14,625 nt of DNA from Sphaerochaetaceae bacterium (GTDB lineage: Bacteria > Spirochaetota > Spirochaetia > Sphaerochaetales > Sphaerochaetaceae): the NCBI GenBank assembly GCA_024405065.1, contig JAKSPF010000010.1, positions 1-14,625 of the forward strand. The letters run 5' to 3'. Below, in pieces: positions 1 to 6,597 of this stretch. The stretch's first letter is position 1. Each line of letters opens with the position of its first letter. The position numbers and the translations under genes were made by a program. The notes beneath the pieces are model-generated. The model did not search any database. It was not told where the DNA came from and saw only the letters and a program-made list of their open reading frames with translations.

Positions 1-399
1 TGAAGCAACACTCTTTCTGATTTCCGCATCCGCTTTGGGAGCACCTGAAAGACCGAAAAGAAAATGTCTGAAATAATAAGCGGTACCGCCGCTGATTACA
101 GGAATATTACCGTGACTTCTTATGACTTCACAGGCTTCATCAGCTTTTCTTATAAAGTCCGCAACATTCCAATTCTCATCCGGATTGAGAATATCAATCA
201 AATGGTGAGGAATCACCGCTCTGGTTACTGCATCAGCCTTTGCAGAAGCAATATCCAAATGCCTGTAAACCTGAACGGAATCGGCATTCACCACTTCATA
301 TCCGGAAGAAAAAAAACTGCAGAGCAAATCCGTTTTGCCTACTGCAGTCGGTCCGAAAAGGAAAACCGTAAAGTTATTCTTCTGACGGAGTGTACTCAA
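1..399 (-). CDS. miaA: tRNA dimethylallyltransferase MiaA, N-terminal part (runs off left edge)
   Basis: MiaA transfers a dimethylallyl group to N6 of A37 in tRNAs that read codons starting with U. The 133 codons present are open without a stop. Visible are the P-loop GPTAVGKT (residues 16-23), the DSVQVY segment (40-45) whose Asp is the likely catalytic base, PHHLID (64-69) and GGTAYYF (104-110, usually GGTgLY in the family). The C-terminal half lies outside the window. In this frame a TGA occurs four codons upstream of a TTG at 399-397, and no ATG or GTG lies between that stop and the P-loop, so TTG is the only ordinary start. The gene overlaps the end of rpoZ by 26 bases, has only a weak AAAG before its start, and is probably translated by coupling to rpoZ. 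Identity is clear from the motifs; the start is inferred. Confidence 0.93.
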   Translation of the reverse strand, partial: MSTLRQKNNFTVFLFGPTAVGKTDLLCSFFSSGYEVVNADSVQVYRHLDIASAKADAVTRAVIPHHLIDILNPDENWNVADFIRKADEACEVIRSHGNIPVISGGTAYYFRHFLFGLSGAPKADAEIRKSVAS

Positions 400-574
400 T
401 TTCTTTATTCAGTACCTTATCAAGAACAGAAGAAACAATTTTCTCATGTCTGCTGTCAAGTTCTTCTACGGCTTCCGGATTTGAAGCAATTATTGCCGCT
501 TCCTTGATTGCCACACAGGTCATCTGATATACGTTTTCTTCCGTATCAACAAGTTTATCAAGTGGGATACTCAA
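374..574 (-). CDS. rpoZ: RNA polymerase omega subunit, spirochaete type
   Basis: A 66-residue protein beginning MSIPLDKLVD that matches my recollection of the short omega subunit of spirochaetes. Omega assists folding of the beta-prime subunit and assembly of core RNA polymerase. The conserved stretch from the N-terminus through VYQMTCVAIKEA, and the basic-acidic region around residues 40-60 (HEKIVSSVLDKVL), fit the omega fold in which the first helices bind beta-prime. The open frame extends upstream to a GTG at 604 and an ATG at 601, but a perfect AGGAGG (586-581) lies inside that extension, six bases before the TTG at 574-572. I therefore start at TTG, which removes ten residues and restores the family N-terminus. 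It sits 55 bases after the kinase-like gene and overlaps miaA. The family is weakly conserved, so the call rests on the N-terminal motif, size and context. Confidence 0.8.
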   Translation of the reverse strand: MSIPLDKLVDTEENVYQMTCVAIKEAAIIASNPEAVEELDSRHEKIVSSVLDKVLNKEIEYTPSEE

Positions 575-580
575 CTTACG

Positions 581-586
581 CCTCCT
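581..586 (-). promoter_or_regulatory. Ribosome binding site that sets the rpoZ start
   Basis: AGGAGG on the minus strand, with a spacer of six bases (CGTAAG) before the TTG at 574. It is a full match to the anti-Shine-Dalgarno core and lies inside the longer open frame, so it argues against the GTG/ATG pair further upstream. Confidence 0.85.
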
Positions 587-629
587 TGAATATGCGATCA
601 TCACCGAAAAATGTAGGAGAAATTGTACA

Positions 630-1154
630 TTATTTTTCCCGTTTTGTACAGACAGCTTTCAGAATGATATCCGTAATCTCTTCCGGTGTTTTATCATCAG
701 TCTCAATTACAAGGTCGGCAACATCGGTTACGGTGTTGTCTATTCCGTATATTCTCATATATCTCGCACTGTCATGTGCATCCCTTGCTCTTGTTTCTGC
801 CATTCTCTGCTCAACATCACCGCCCTCACGCTTGCATATACGCACTGCTCTTGTCCTGTCCGAAGCCTTCAGATAGACTTTCAGATCCGCATCGGGCATA
901 TTCCATATTGCAAGACGCGAACCGAGAACGCTGTCAGCAGTTTTGCGTGCCATTTCCACCATCCGTGAGTCAAGTTCCCTGTCAATGTTGTCATCTTTTT
1001 CCGCCATTGCACAGAAATCCTTAAACGATACCCCTTTTTCCGCAGCAAGCTGACGGAAAGTAAAGTTGACAACAGGATATCCGAGTCTCTGTGAAACCAT
1101 AGTGCTGACTGTGGTATTACCGCAGCCGCTCATACCCGATATTGCAATTCTCAT
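630..1154 (-). CDS. Cytidylate-kinase-like P-loop protein (spirochaete/archaeal type)
   Basis: A 174-residue protein related to the archaeal-type (d)CMP kinases, which phosphorylate CMP/dCMP with ATP in the cytoplasm. The glycine-rich loop is GMSGCGNTT (residues 7-15): the invariant Walker A lysine is replaced by Asn13. The GSRLAIWNM stretch (78-86) corresponds to the substrate-binding GRLAxW segment, and RDAHDSARYMRIYGID (124-139) to the lid and following helix. I recall the same SGCGNTT form in other spirochaete homologues, so it may be a lineage trait and not decay. Whether the protein is an active CMP kinase or another nucleotide kinase cannot be told from sequence. The ATG overlaps the yicC stop (ATGA at 1154-1151), indicating translational coupling. 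Confidence 0.72.
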   Translation of the reverse strand: MRIAISGMSGCGNTTVSTMVSQRLGYPVVNFTFRQLAAEKGVSFKDFCAMAEKDDNIDRELDSRMVEMARKTADSVLGSRLAIWNMPDADLKVYLKASDRTRAVRICKREGGDVEQRMAETRARDAHDSARYMRIYGIDNTVTDVADLVIETDDKTPEEITDIILKAVCTKREK

Positions 1155-2032
1155 TCTATGTTCCTTATCTGCTCCCTGATATTTTCAAGGCAATCCTTCA
1201 TATTCACAACTTCAAAGTTGACTTCAACAATCTGGCTTTTTGAACTTATCGTATTTATTTCCCTGTTCATTTCCTGACACAGAAAGTCCATTTTTTTACC
1301 GACCGGCTCATCTGATTCCAAAAGTCTCCTGAACTCAGCGATGTGTGCTGCAAGCCGTACGGTTTCCTCGTTTATTGTATAACGAACCAGTATTACCGCC
1401 ACCTCCGTCAGTATGCGGTTTTCATCATAGTTCCGGTCTTCAAGCATCTCATGAATCTTGGCAATCAGACTTTCCTTCATAATTGATTCAAGTTCTGCAA
1501 CATGACTTTTTACAACACCGAGAGACTTCTCAATTCCGGCAATTTTCTCCTCAAGATCTTTTTTTGTTGCAAGTCCTTCACGATCCTTTGACTGATTGAA
1601 TTGCTTCATCACTTCCGAACAGCAGAAATCAAAGGCACCCCTGTATTTTTCCGGACCTTCACTTTTCTGACCGTACAGAACACCTTCCATTGCTGCAAGT
1701 TCACAGACACTTGCCTTTCTCAGTTTCAGACCTTCACAGTGAGCAAGATTACTGAGGTTTTTGAGTGCTGCAATGCAGGATTTTGCGGTTTTCTCATCCA
1801 CGGAAACACTGTTACAGCCTTTCAGAGTTTTCAGCTTGACTGAAATATCAATATGCCCTCTTTGTGCATTGTTTTTTATCAGAGCCACCAACTCCGGTTC
1901 AAATCCGGAGAATACCGGCGGAGCGTTGTAACTCACCTCAAGATACCTGTTGTTGTAAGACTTCAACTCCATTGAAAGAGTATAATCTTCACAGGTAAAT
2001 TCCGAGTATCCGTAAGATGTCATACTTCTCAT
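1151..2032 (-). CDS. yicC: YicC-family endoribonuclease
   Basis: A 293-residue protein of the YicC/YloC family, now known as endoribonucleases that act in RNA turnover. The family N-terminus is seen as MRSMTSYGYSE (usually MTGYGR) followed by ELKSYNNRYLEVSYNAP (usually E.+S.NhRyLe...P) and RGHIDISV near residue 58. The C-terminal DUF1732 signature is strong: KKMDFLCQEMNREINTISSKS, then a final helix ending in IREQIRNIE. The middle, about residues 140-200, is charged and predicted helical. The length matches the family. GAGGAG lies five bases before the ATG. It ends in an ATGA overlap with the kinase-like gene, a pairing that places RNA decay and nucleotide metabolism in one unit. Confidence 0.92.
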   Translation of the reverse strand: MRSMTSYGYSEFTCEDYTLSMELKSYNNRYLEVSYNAPPVFSGFEPELVALIKNNAQRGHIDISVKLKTLKGCNSVSVDEKTAKSCIAALKNLSNLAHCEGLKLRKASVCELAAMEGVLYGQKSEGPEKYRGAFDFCCSEVMKQFNQSKDREGLATKKDLEEKIAGIEKSLGVVKSHVAELESIMKESLIAKIHEMLEDRNYDENRILTEVAVILVRYTINEETVRLAAHIAEFRRLLESDEPVGKKMDFLCQEMNREINTISSKSQIVEVNFEVVNMKDCLENIREQIRNIE

Positions 2033-2068
2033 ATACGTCTCCTCACTTATCTGTCCGCTTATTACAGG

Positions 2069-3097
2069 TCAAATCAGGAATGCCGCCGAAAGACGGAAAA
2101 CAGTCACAGTCCCGTCTGCGGCAGTTCTCTTGATTACGGGTATGGGCAGATTTGCCGTAAAGGATATGTCGGCAACACCTATCATTGCTCCCAACCCTAA
2201 TGTAAGATTACCGTTTGCATAGTCCTTCACCCTTCCGTAATATCCCAGTCTCATTGCAAAAGACCGTTGCTTTGCAAACTGTAATTTAACCTCCGCACCC
2301 GAATTGATTGTCATTTTATCAACCGATGCAGCCCCCTGAACCTCAACACCGAACGCAGGAATGACTTTGTTCAATCTCCCGCGCTTTGTATATGTATCAC
2401 CTTGGTAAAAAATTCCTCCTGATATGTTCTCAAGAGCACGTGCAAAACTGAGTTTGGTTGTCTCCGAATTGTAAGTGAGTATATCCCTGAAAAGAAAGCC
2501 CGCTGACAAACGGCCGAACCTGTACTGCATTCCGGCACGGAGTGAAACCTGCAGTTGACTGCTGTCCCTTAAAAAAAAAGAAAAAAAGCCGTTTGTAAGC
2601 AAATCAATAAAGGTGTGGTCAGGTCTTATCTCAACATCATCGTTTATCCACCCCGTGAGAGTGAATATCCCTGCACCGAATGAAAAATTTTTATATCCGA
2701 GACTGAAAAGCACATTGAGTTCAATGTTCCTGACAAAGTTATACAGCATGGGTGACGGACGATAGTCACAATTTCCGGTCTGGTAATCCATTCCAAGTGC
2801 AAGTGCCATACCCTTTCCTATGAATTGACCTCTGAAAAAGAACTCGGGCTTTGCAGGAAAAGGAGGCTTTGATCCGAACGGTCTTCCCTCTCCTATGCCG
2901 GTTTCTATGACGAACCGGTGAGACCTGTCATAGAAAAAGAGACTTGCAGGATTTGCGAACGTTGAATATTCAGATTCCGTCTGGGCGGTAAAAACACCCC
3001 CCATTGCCTCATTGCGTCTACCTGTTTCCAGACTCACCGCCGCAACAATGAAAACAGAGACAAAAAGAACAGTGAAAACACAGAAAAAACGTTTCAT
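2069..3097 (-). CDS. Outer-membrane beta-barrel protein, PorV/UPF0164-like
   Basis: A 342-residue exported protein. The first 22 or so residues form a signal peptide (MKRFF, then a hydrophobic run ending near AAVS). After it, RRNEAMGGVFTAQTESEYSTFANPASLFF resembles the N-terminus of FadL/PorV-like barrels and of the treponemal UPF0164 proteins (GxRxxGMGGxFTAxxxxxxxxxxNPAxL). The rest alternates hydrophobic and polar residues with many Gly and aromatic positions, as expected for membrane strands, and ends in FRLSAAFLI. The cargo is unknown. A GTG at 3100 directly precedes the ATG at 3097; I chose the ATG, whose A is shared with the TGA of the preceding gene. The coding strand contains T7CT9 (residues NGFFSFFLRDS), a possible slippage site. 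Family placement is inferred; the barrel and export call is firmer. Confidence 0.75.
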   Translation of the reverse strand: MKRFFCVFTVLFVSVFIVAAVSLETGRRNEAMGGVFTAQTESEYSTFANPASLFFYDRSHRFVIETGIGEGRPFGSKPPFPAKPEFFFRGQFIGKGMALALGMDYQTGNCDYRPSPMLYNFVRNIELNVLFSLGYKNFSFGAGIFTLTGWINDDVEIRPDHTFIDLLTNGFFSFFLRDSSQLQVSLRAGMQYRFGRLSAGFLFRDILTYNSETTKLSFARALENISGGIFYQGDTYTKRGRLNKVIPAFGVEVQGAASVDKMTINSGAEVKLQFAKQRSFAMRLGYYGRVKDYANGNLTLGLGAMIGVADISFTANLPIPVIKRTAADGTVTVFRLSAAFLI

Positions 3098-3342
3098 CAC
3101 CTTTGAGAAAGTGCCTTGGCAAGCTGATCAGGACATGAGGTCATCCTCATTCCGCACCTCACCCCTGACAGACGCTTCTGAACCTCATCAGCCTTCATTC
3201 CTCTGCACAGACACGCAAGCCCCCTGTGATTTCCGTCACATCCGCCGTCAAAAACAACATCCTCAATCACATCATCGTCAGTCAATACAATGTGTATTGC
3301 CCTGGCGCAGACTCCGGAAGTTCTGTAATTTATTTCTTTCAT
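3097..3342 (-). CDS. TSCPD-domain protein, TIGR03905 family
   Basis: A small protein of about 81 residues with the features of the TIGR03905 TSCPD family: YRTSGVCARAIHI at the N-terminus, FDGGCDGNHRGL in the middle, and CGMRMTSCPDQLAKAL at the C-terminus. Four conserved cysteines (SGVC, GGC, CG, SCPD) suggest metal or redox chemistry. A related domain is found fused to class II ribonucleotide reductases, but the biochemical role of the stand-alone form is unknown to me. The frame is open upstream to ATG at 3351 and to a TTG at 3378 that directly follows the pncB stop. I chose the ATG at 3342 because family members begin only a few residues before the YxTxGVC motif, although none of these starts has a strong Shine-Dalgarno site. 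It lies between pncB and the beta-barrel gene. Confidence 0.85.
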   Translation of the reverse strand: MKEINYRTSGVCARAIHIVLTDDDVIEDVVFDGGCDGNHRGLACLCRGMKADEVQKRLSGVRCGMRMTSCPDQLAKALSQR

Positions 3343-3378
3343 AAGGAGCATTTTATCAGAAAATTCTGCTATATCCAA

Positions 3379-4590
3379 CTAATCTCTGCAGACTTCATTT
3401 GCAATACGCCAGGAAATACAACGCTGCAGGTACTCAACATATCCGTCATTGCAGCACATTCCTTTTCCTTTCACATCCGCTATTTTTGCAACATCCATTC
3501 CGTTGCATTTGGTTGTTTTCATCACAATGTTAAGTGCCGGCTCGTCGGTATCGTTTGCGATGTATGTTCCTATACCGAATGACACACGCGCCCTGCCCTG
3601 AAAATATCTGTAAATCTCACTTGCTTTTTCAAAATCAAGACTGTCACTGAAAAGGAGAGTCTTTGTCAGCGGGTCTATTCCGAGACTTCTGTAATGGTCA
3701 ACCATCAGCTCTCCCCATTCAAAAGGATTACCGCTGTCATGCCTTACACCTGAAAATAAGGTTGAAAAAGTAAGCCTGAAATCACGGAGAAAACACTCTG
3801 TAGTTATTGTATCGGTAAGAGCAATTCCGTTAAGAACTCCGTACTCCTTCACCCATGCATCAAGAGCAAACCAGTTTGAGTACGCAGGATTGTTTTTGTG
3901 ATTTCCCTGTCCAACGCACATTATCCATTCATGTGCCATGGTTCCTATCGGCTTAAGACCGAGTTTCCTTGCAAGATATACATTTGACGTACCTGCAAAA
4001 ACCGAATCTTTCATCCGTACATTACTTAAAAGACTGACAGCCTCCTCCTGAGCCTCTGCGGAAAGTCTTCTTCTTATCCCGAATTCACTGAAAGTACCTA
4101 CGGCATAAGTACCGTCTTCAAGTTTTGAAACCTTATCGGCAAGACGTTTTCTGAAACTTTCCAAAAGTCTGTCATAGTCATAAGCACTGCGAAAATACAC
4201 TTCATTCACTATTGCAAGCACCGGTATCTCATACATTGAAGTATTGAGCCATGTACCTTTTGCTTCAAGCGAAAGTCCGCACGGTGACTGCGTACTTATG
4301 TCAAAATCCTCGTAACGGGGAGACCAAAGCCTGAGAAAATCAACGTAAGAACCTTTAATCCACCTGATTGATTTGAGGAAATCAAGCTCTTCTTCAGTAA
4401 ATCTGAGACTGCAATACAGTTTTATCTGGTTTCTGATTTCCTCAACCATTGCAGGTGTAAAATGTACATCTGTGTTGCGGCAGGCAAACGTCCATGTTGT
4501 TTTGTATCCGGAAAACTGATGGTATATCGCCTGTCCCATTGAGAATTTGTACATATCCGTTTCAAGAAGACTGTTTATTATCCTGTGCAT
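3379..4590 (-). CDS. pncB: Nicotinate phosphoribosyltransferase
   Basis: PncB joins nicotinate to PRPP, with ATP hydrolysis, giving nicotinate mononucleotide for NAD synthesis. The 403-residue length matches the PncB (E. coli-like) branch. Visible motifs are LLETDMYKFSMGQAI near the N-terminus, FGIRRR (170-175), GTSNVYLA (200-207), GTMAHEW (216-222) whose His220 is the expected autophosphorylated residue, LTDT (258-261) and GVRHDSGNP (281-289), the PRPP-binding loop region. The usual GD of the DSGDP loop is GN here, a minor change. The gene begins three bases after the serS stop and ends directly against the TSCPD gene frame. With pncA, divergent beyond serS, it completes a two-step nicotinamide salvage path. 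Confidence 0.96.
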   Translation of the reverse strand: MHRIINSLLETDMYKFSMGQAIYHQFSGYKTTWTFACRNTDVHFTPAMVEEIRNQIKLYCSLRFTEEELDFLKSIRWIKGSYVDFLRLWSPRYEDFDISTQSPCGLSLEAKGTWLNTSMYEIPVLAIVNEVYFRSAYDYDRLLESFRKRLADKVSKLEDGTYAVGTFSEFGIRRRLSAEAQEEAVSLLSNVRMKDSVFAGTSNVYLARKLGLKPIGTMAHEWIMCVGQGNHKNNPAYSNWFALDAWVKEYGVLNGIALTDTITTECFLRDFRLTFSTLFSGVRHDSGNPFEWGELMVDHYRSLGIDPLTKTLLFSDSLDFEKASEIYRYFQGRARVSFGIGTYIANDTDEPALNIVMKTTKCNGMDVAKIADVKGKGMCCNDGYVEYLQRCISWRIANEVCRD

Positions 4591-4593
4591 AAA

Positions 4594-5868
4594 CTATTTG
4601 GCTTTTATCTCGCTTATTCCCATATACGGAACAAGAACCTGCGGAATACGTACAGACCCGTCCTCTTGCTGAAAATTTTCAAGTATCGCTACCATTGCAC
4701 GTGAAACCGCAACAGCGGTTCCGTTAAGCATGTGCACATAGGCAGTACCGTTATCGTCCTTATACTTCACATTAAGCCCTCTGGCCTGATAGTCCGTACA
4801 GTTGGAGGTACTTGTCACTTCCCCGTATTCTCCGTTTTCACCGCGTCCCGGCATCCATGCTTCTATGTCAAACTTCCTGTATGCCGGAGCCCCCAAATCA
4901 CCGGTACAGGTATCTATCACCCTATACGCAAGACCGAGTCCCCCGAAAATTTCCTCCTCTATTGCAAGGAGACTGTTGTGGATTTCCTCACTCTGTTCCG
5001 GCAGACAGAACACGAACATCTCAAGTTTGGAAAACTGATGTACACGATACAGACCCTTTGAATATTGCCCGGCACCTCCGGCCTCTCTTCTGAAACAATG
5101 TGAAAGACCCGCCATTTTCACAGGAAGCTCGTTCCTGTCAAAAACGTGATTCATATTGTATCCGCCCAGTGTTATCTCCGCTGTTCCTACAAGTGCCGTT
5201 CCCGTTCCTTCAACGGTGTAAATGTTGCTCTCCTCTCCGCGAGGATTGAATCCTATACCTTCAAGAACCTCTTCCTTTGCAATATCCGGTGTAATCAACG
5301 GAGTAAAGCCATGCTTCATCACAATATCAAGAGCGTAACGTTCAAGAGCCATCTGAAGAAGAACACCCTCATTCATCAGATAATAAAATTTGGGACCTGA
5401 AACTTTTGTTGCCGTATCAAAATCAAGAATGTGAAGCTTTTCACACAGTTGCACGTGATCAAGAGGTTTAAAACCGAATACAGGCGGCTTTCCCACATAC
5501 TTTACCGCAGTACTGTCCTTGTCTTCCTTTCCTACAGGCACATCAGGGTGACTGTAATTGGGAATCTGTTTCAGGAGCATTTTAAACTCACTGTCAACAT
5601 CTTCAAGTTCCGATTCCGATGATGCAATTCTGTCCTTGAGTTCCCGTCCCTCTGCAATAAGTGCCTGCCTCACGGAATCTTCCATTTTTCCCTTCATCTG
5701 AGCCGCATTGGTATTCCTTTTGGTTCTGAGATCCTCAACCTCATGCATCAGAAAAGATCTGCGCTCCATAAGTGCAATTGTACGGTCAAGATCAATTTTC
5801 ATGTTCCTGTCCGCAATGTTCTTTGCAATCTCATCATGCCTTGTTTTAAGTTCCCTGTAATCAATCAT
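4594..5868 (-). CDS. serS: Seryl-tRNA synthetase
   Basis: Class II synthetase that charges tRNA-Ser (and tRNA-Sec where present). From the ATG at 5868 the protein has 424 residues, the normal length. Residues 1-105 form the helical tRNA-binding arm starting MIDYRELKTRHDE. The catalytic core shows TAEI (229-232), motif 2 FRREAG (259-264) with GLYRVHQFSKLEMF behind it, the serine-pocket region TSTSNCTDYQAR (352-363) and motif 3 around NGTAVAVSRAMVAILENFQ (382-400). The frame extends upstream to 5961, but those 31 residues are rejected: GGAG lies seven bases before the ATG at 5868, and the promoter sits inside the extension. It is the first gene of the unit. The short leader leaves no room for a T-box. 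Confidence 0.97.
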   Translation of the reverse strand: MIDYRELKTRHDEIAKNIADRNMKIDLDRTIALMERRSFLMHEVEDLRTKRNTNAAQMKGKMEDSVRQALIAEGRELKDRIASSESELEDVDSEFKMLLKQIPNYSHPDVPVGKEDKDSTAVKYVGKPPVFGFKPLDHVQLCEKLHILDFDTATKVSGPKFYYLMNEGVLLQMALERYALDIVMKHGFTPLITPDIAKEEVLEGIGFNPRGEESNIYTVEGTGTALVGTAEITLGGYNMNHVFDRNELPVKMAGLSHCFRREAGGAGQYSKGLYRVHQFSKLEMFVFCLPEQSEEIHNSLLAIEEEIFGGLGLAYRVIDTCTGDLGAPAYRKFDIEAWMPGRGENGEYGEVTSTSNCTDYQARGLNVKYKDDNGTAYVHMLNGTAVAVSRAMVAILENFQQEDGSVRIPQVLVPYMGISEIKAK

Positions 5869-5875
5869 GGTTATG

Positions 5876-5919
5876 CTCCACTGACGGAAGATTATATTGC
5901 AAAGAAAAACTTGCTTCAA
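5876..5919 (-). promoter_or_regulatory. serS operon promoter and ribosome binding site
   Basis: On the minus strand: -35 TTGAAG (5919-5914), a 17-base spacer, -10 TATAAT (5896-5891, full consensus), predicted transcription start near 5884, then GGAG (5879-5876) seven bases before the serS ATG. The leader would be about 16 bases. Confidence 0.75.
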
Positions 5920-5953
5920 CGGTAAGAATGTAACAAGACAGTAAACAATTCCC

Positions 5954-5982
5954 TTGCCCACGGCAGAAAAGTATCTTATATT
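5954..5982 (+). promoter_or_regulatory. pncA promoter, predicted leaderless
   Basis: -35 TTGCCC (5954-5959), a 17-base spacer, -10 TATATT (5977-5982). Only six bases (GACGAT) separate the -10 box from the ATG at 5989, so transcription would begin at or next to the start codon. No Shine-Dalgarno sequence is present upstream of the ATG. Confidence 0.55.
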
Positions 5983-5988
5983 GACGAT

Positions 5989-6510
5989 ATGGCTGATATT
6001 CTTGTTGTTGTTGATATGCAGAATGATTTTATTGACGGGTCACTCGGAACTCCGGAGGCAGTAAAGATTGTCAGACCGGTTGCGGAAAAAATAAAAAACT
6101 TCAACGGTGATGTGTACTATACAAGAGACACCCATACGGAAGATTATCCCCACACTCAGGAAGGTCACTTTCTTCCGGTTCTTCACTGCATACGTGAGTC
6201 ATACGGTTGGCAGATTACGGAAAAGATACCTCTTCCGAAGGATGACGAACATATAATTGACAAGGGAACATTCGGAAGCCTTGAGCTTGCGCGCAGAATG
6301 CTGTCGCTTTCCGTTGACGGAAAAGTCAGCTCAATCACTCTTGTGGGGCTTTGCACTGATATCTGTGTAATTTCAAATGCGTTGCTCCTGAAAGCCTCCC
6401 TGCCGGAAATACCGATAACAGTTGATGCTTCATGTTGCGCAGGAGTCACTCCGGAAAGCCACGCAAACGCACTCAAAGCAATGGAAGCGTGTCAGATTAT
6501 CATTAAGTAA
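5989..6510 (+). CDS. pncA: Nicotinamidase / cysteine hydrolase
   Basis: A 173-residue member of the isochorismatase-like cysteine hydrolases, best read as nicotinamidase, which turns nicotinamide into nicotinate and ammonia. The catalytic triad is visible: Asp9 in VVDMQNDF, Lys92 in IIDKGTF and Cys126 in LCTDICV. The metal site D47-x-H49-(5)-H55 has the same spacing as in mycobacterial PncA, with a further His66 in LPVLHC. The product is the substrate of the pncB gene located divergently about 1.4 kb away, which strongly supports nicotinamide over other substrates. The ATG at 5989 follows a predicted -10 box by six bases with no ribosome binding site. It is monocistronic, converging on the gene at 6590. 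Confidence 0.92.
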   Translation: MADILVVVDMQNDFIDGSLGTPEAVKIVRPVAEKIKNFNGDVYYTRDTHTEDYPHTQEGHFLPVLHCIRESYGWQITEKIPLPKDDEHIIDKGTFGSLELARRMLSLSVDGKVSSITLVGLCTDICVISNALLLKASLPEIPITVDASCCAGVTPESHANALKAMEACQIIIK

Positions 6511-6511
6511 T

Positions 6512-6590
6512 TCAGAGCAACTTGCAAAACTTCCTCTTAAATCCTGAACTCAGAGCCGATTGCAAAATTAAGCTTTGTGAATCCTGAACT
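6512..6590. repeat. Imperfect tandem duplication in the pncA / glycosyltransferase-like intergenic region
   Basis: Two units with a period of 38-40 bases. TCAGAGC occurs at 6512 and 6550, TTGCAAAA at 6522 and 6560, AATCCTGAACT at 6540 and 6580. The order of the three shared blocks is kept while the bases between them have diverged. Confidence 0.75.
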
Positions 6591-6597
6591 TAATTTT
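6564..6597. terminator. AT-rich inverted repeat, possible bidirectional terminator
   Basis: AAAATTAAG (6564-6572) and CTTAATTTT (6589-6597) are exact complements of nine bases around a 16-base loop. The structure overlaps the last codons of the minus-strand gene ending at 6590 and lies about 55 bases after pncA, between two convergent genes. The stem is AT-rich and has no long external T-run, so termination strength is uncertain. Confidence 0.4.

Noticed and set aside
309..316. Run of eight As within miaA as a phase-variation site
   Set aside because: It encodes ordinary Phe/Ser codons in a housekeeping gene, and the length is not exceptional for this base composition.
623..650. Two TTGTACA copies 21 bases apart at the end of the kinase-like gene, resembling a paired operator, with a -10-like TACAAT ahead of rpoZ
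   Set aside because: One copy is inside coding sequence, no -35 partner is seen, and a short palindrome pair can arise by chance. It is not enough for a promoter or operator call.
508..876. Plus-strand open frames opposite rpoZ and the kinase-like gene (also similar frames opposite serS, the permease and the barrel gene)
   Set aside because: They lie fully antisense to well-supported genes, lack ribosome binding sites and show no recognisable family; they are shadows of the real frames.
5869..5961. Upstream extension of the serS frame by 31 residues
   Set aside because: The predicted -35 and -10 boxes and the GGAG site lie within it, and the family N-terminus begins at the ATG at 5868.
5869..5988. 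T-box or riboswitch ahead of serS or pncA
   Set aside because: The leaders implied by the promoters are about 16 bases and none, leaving no room for a structured element.
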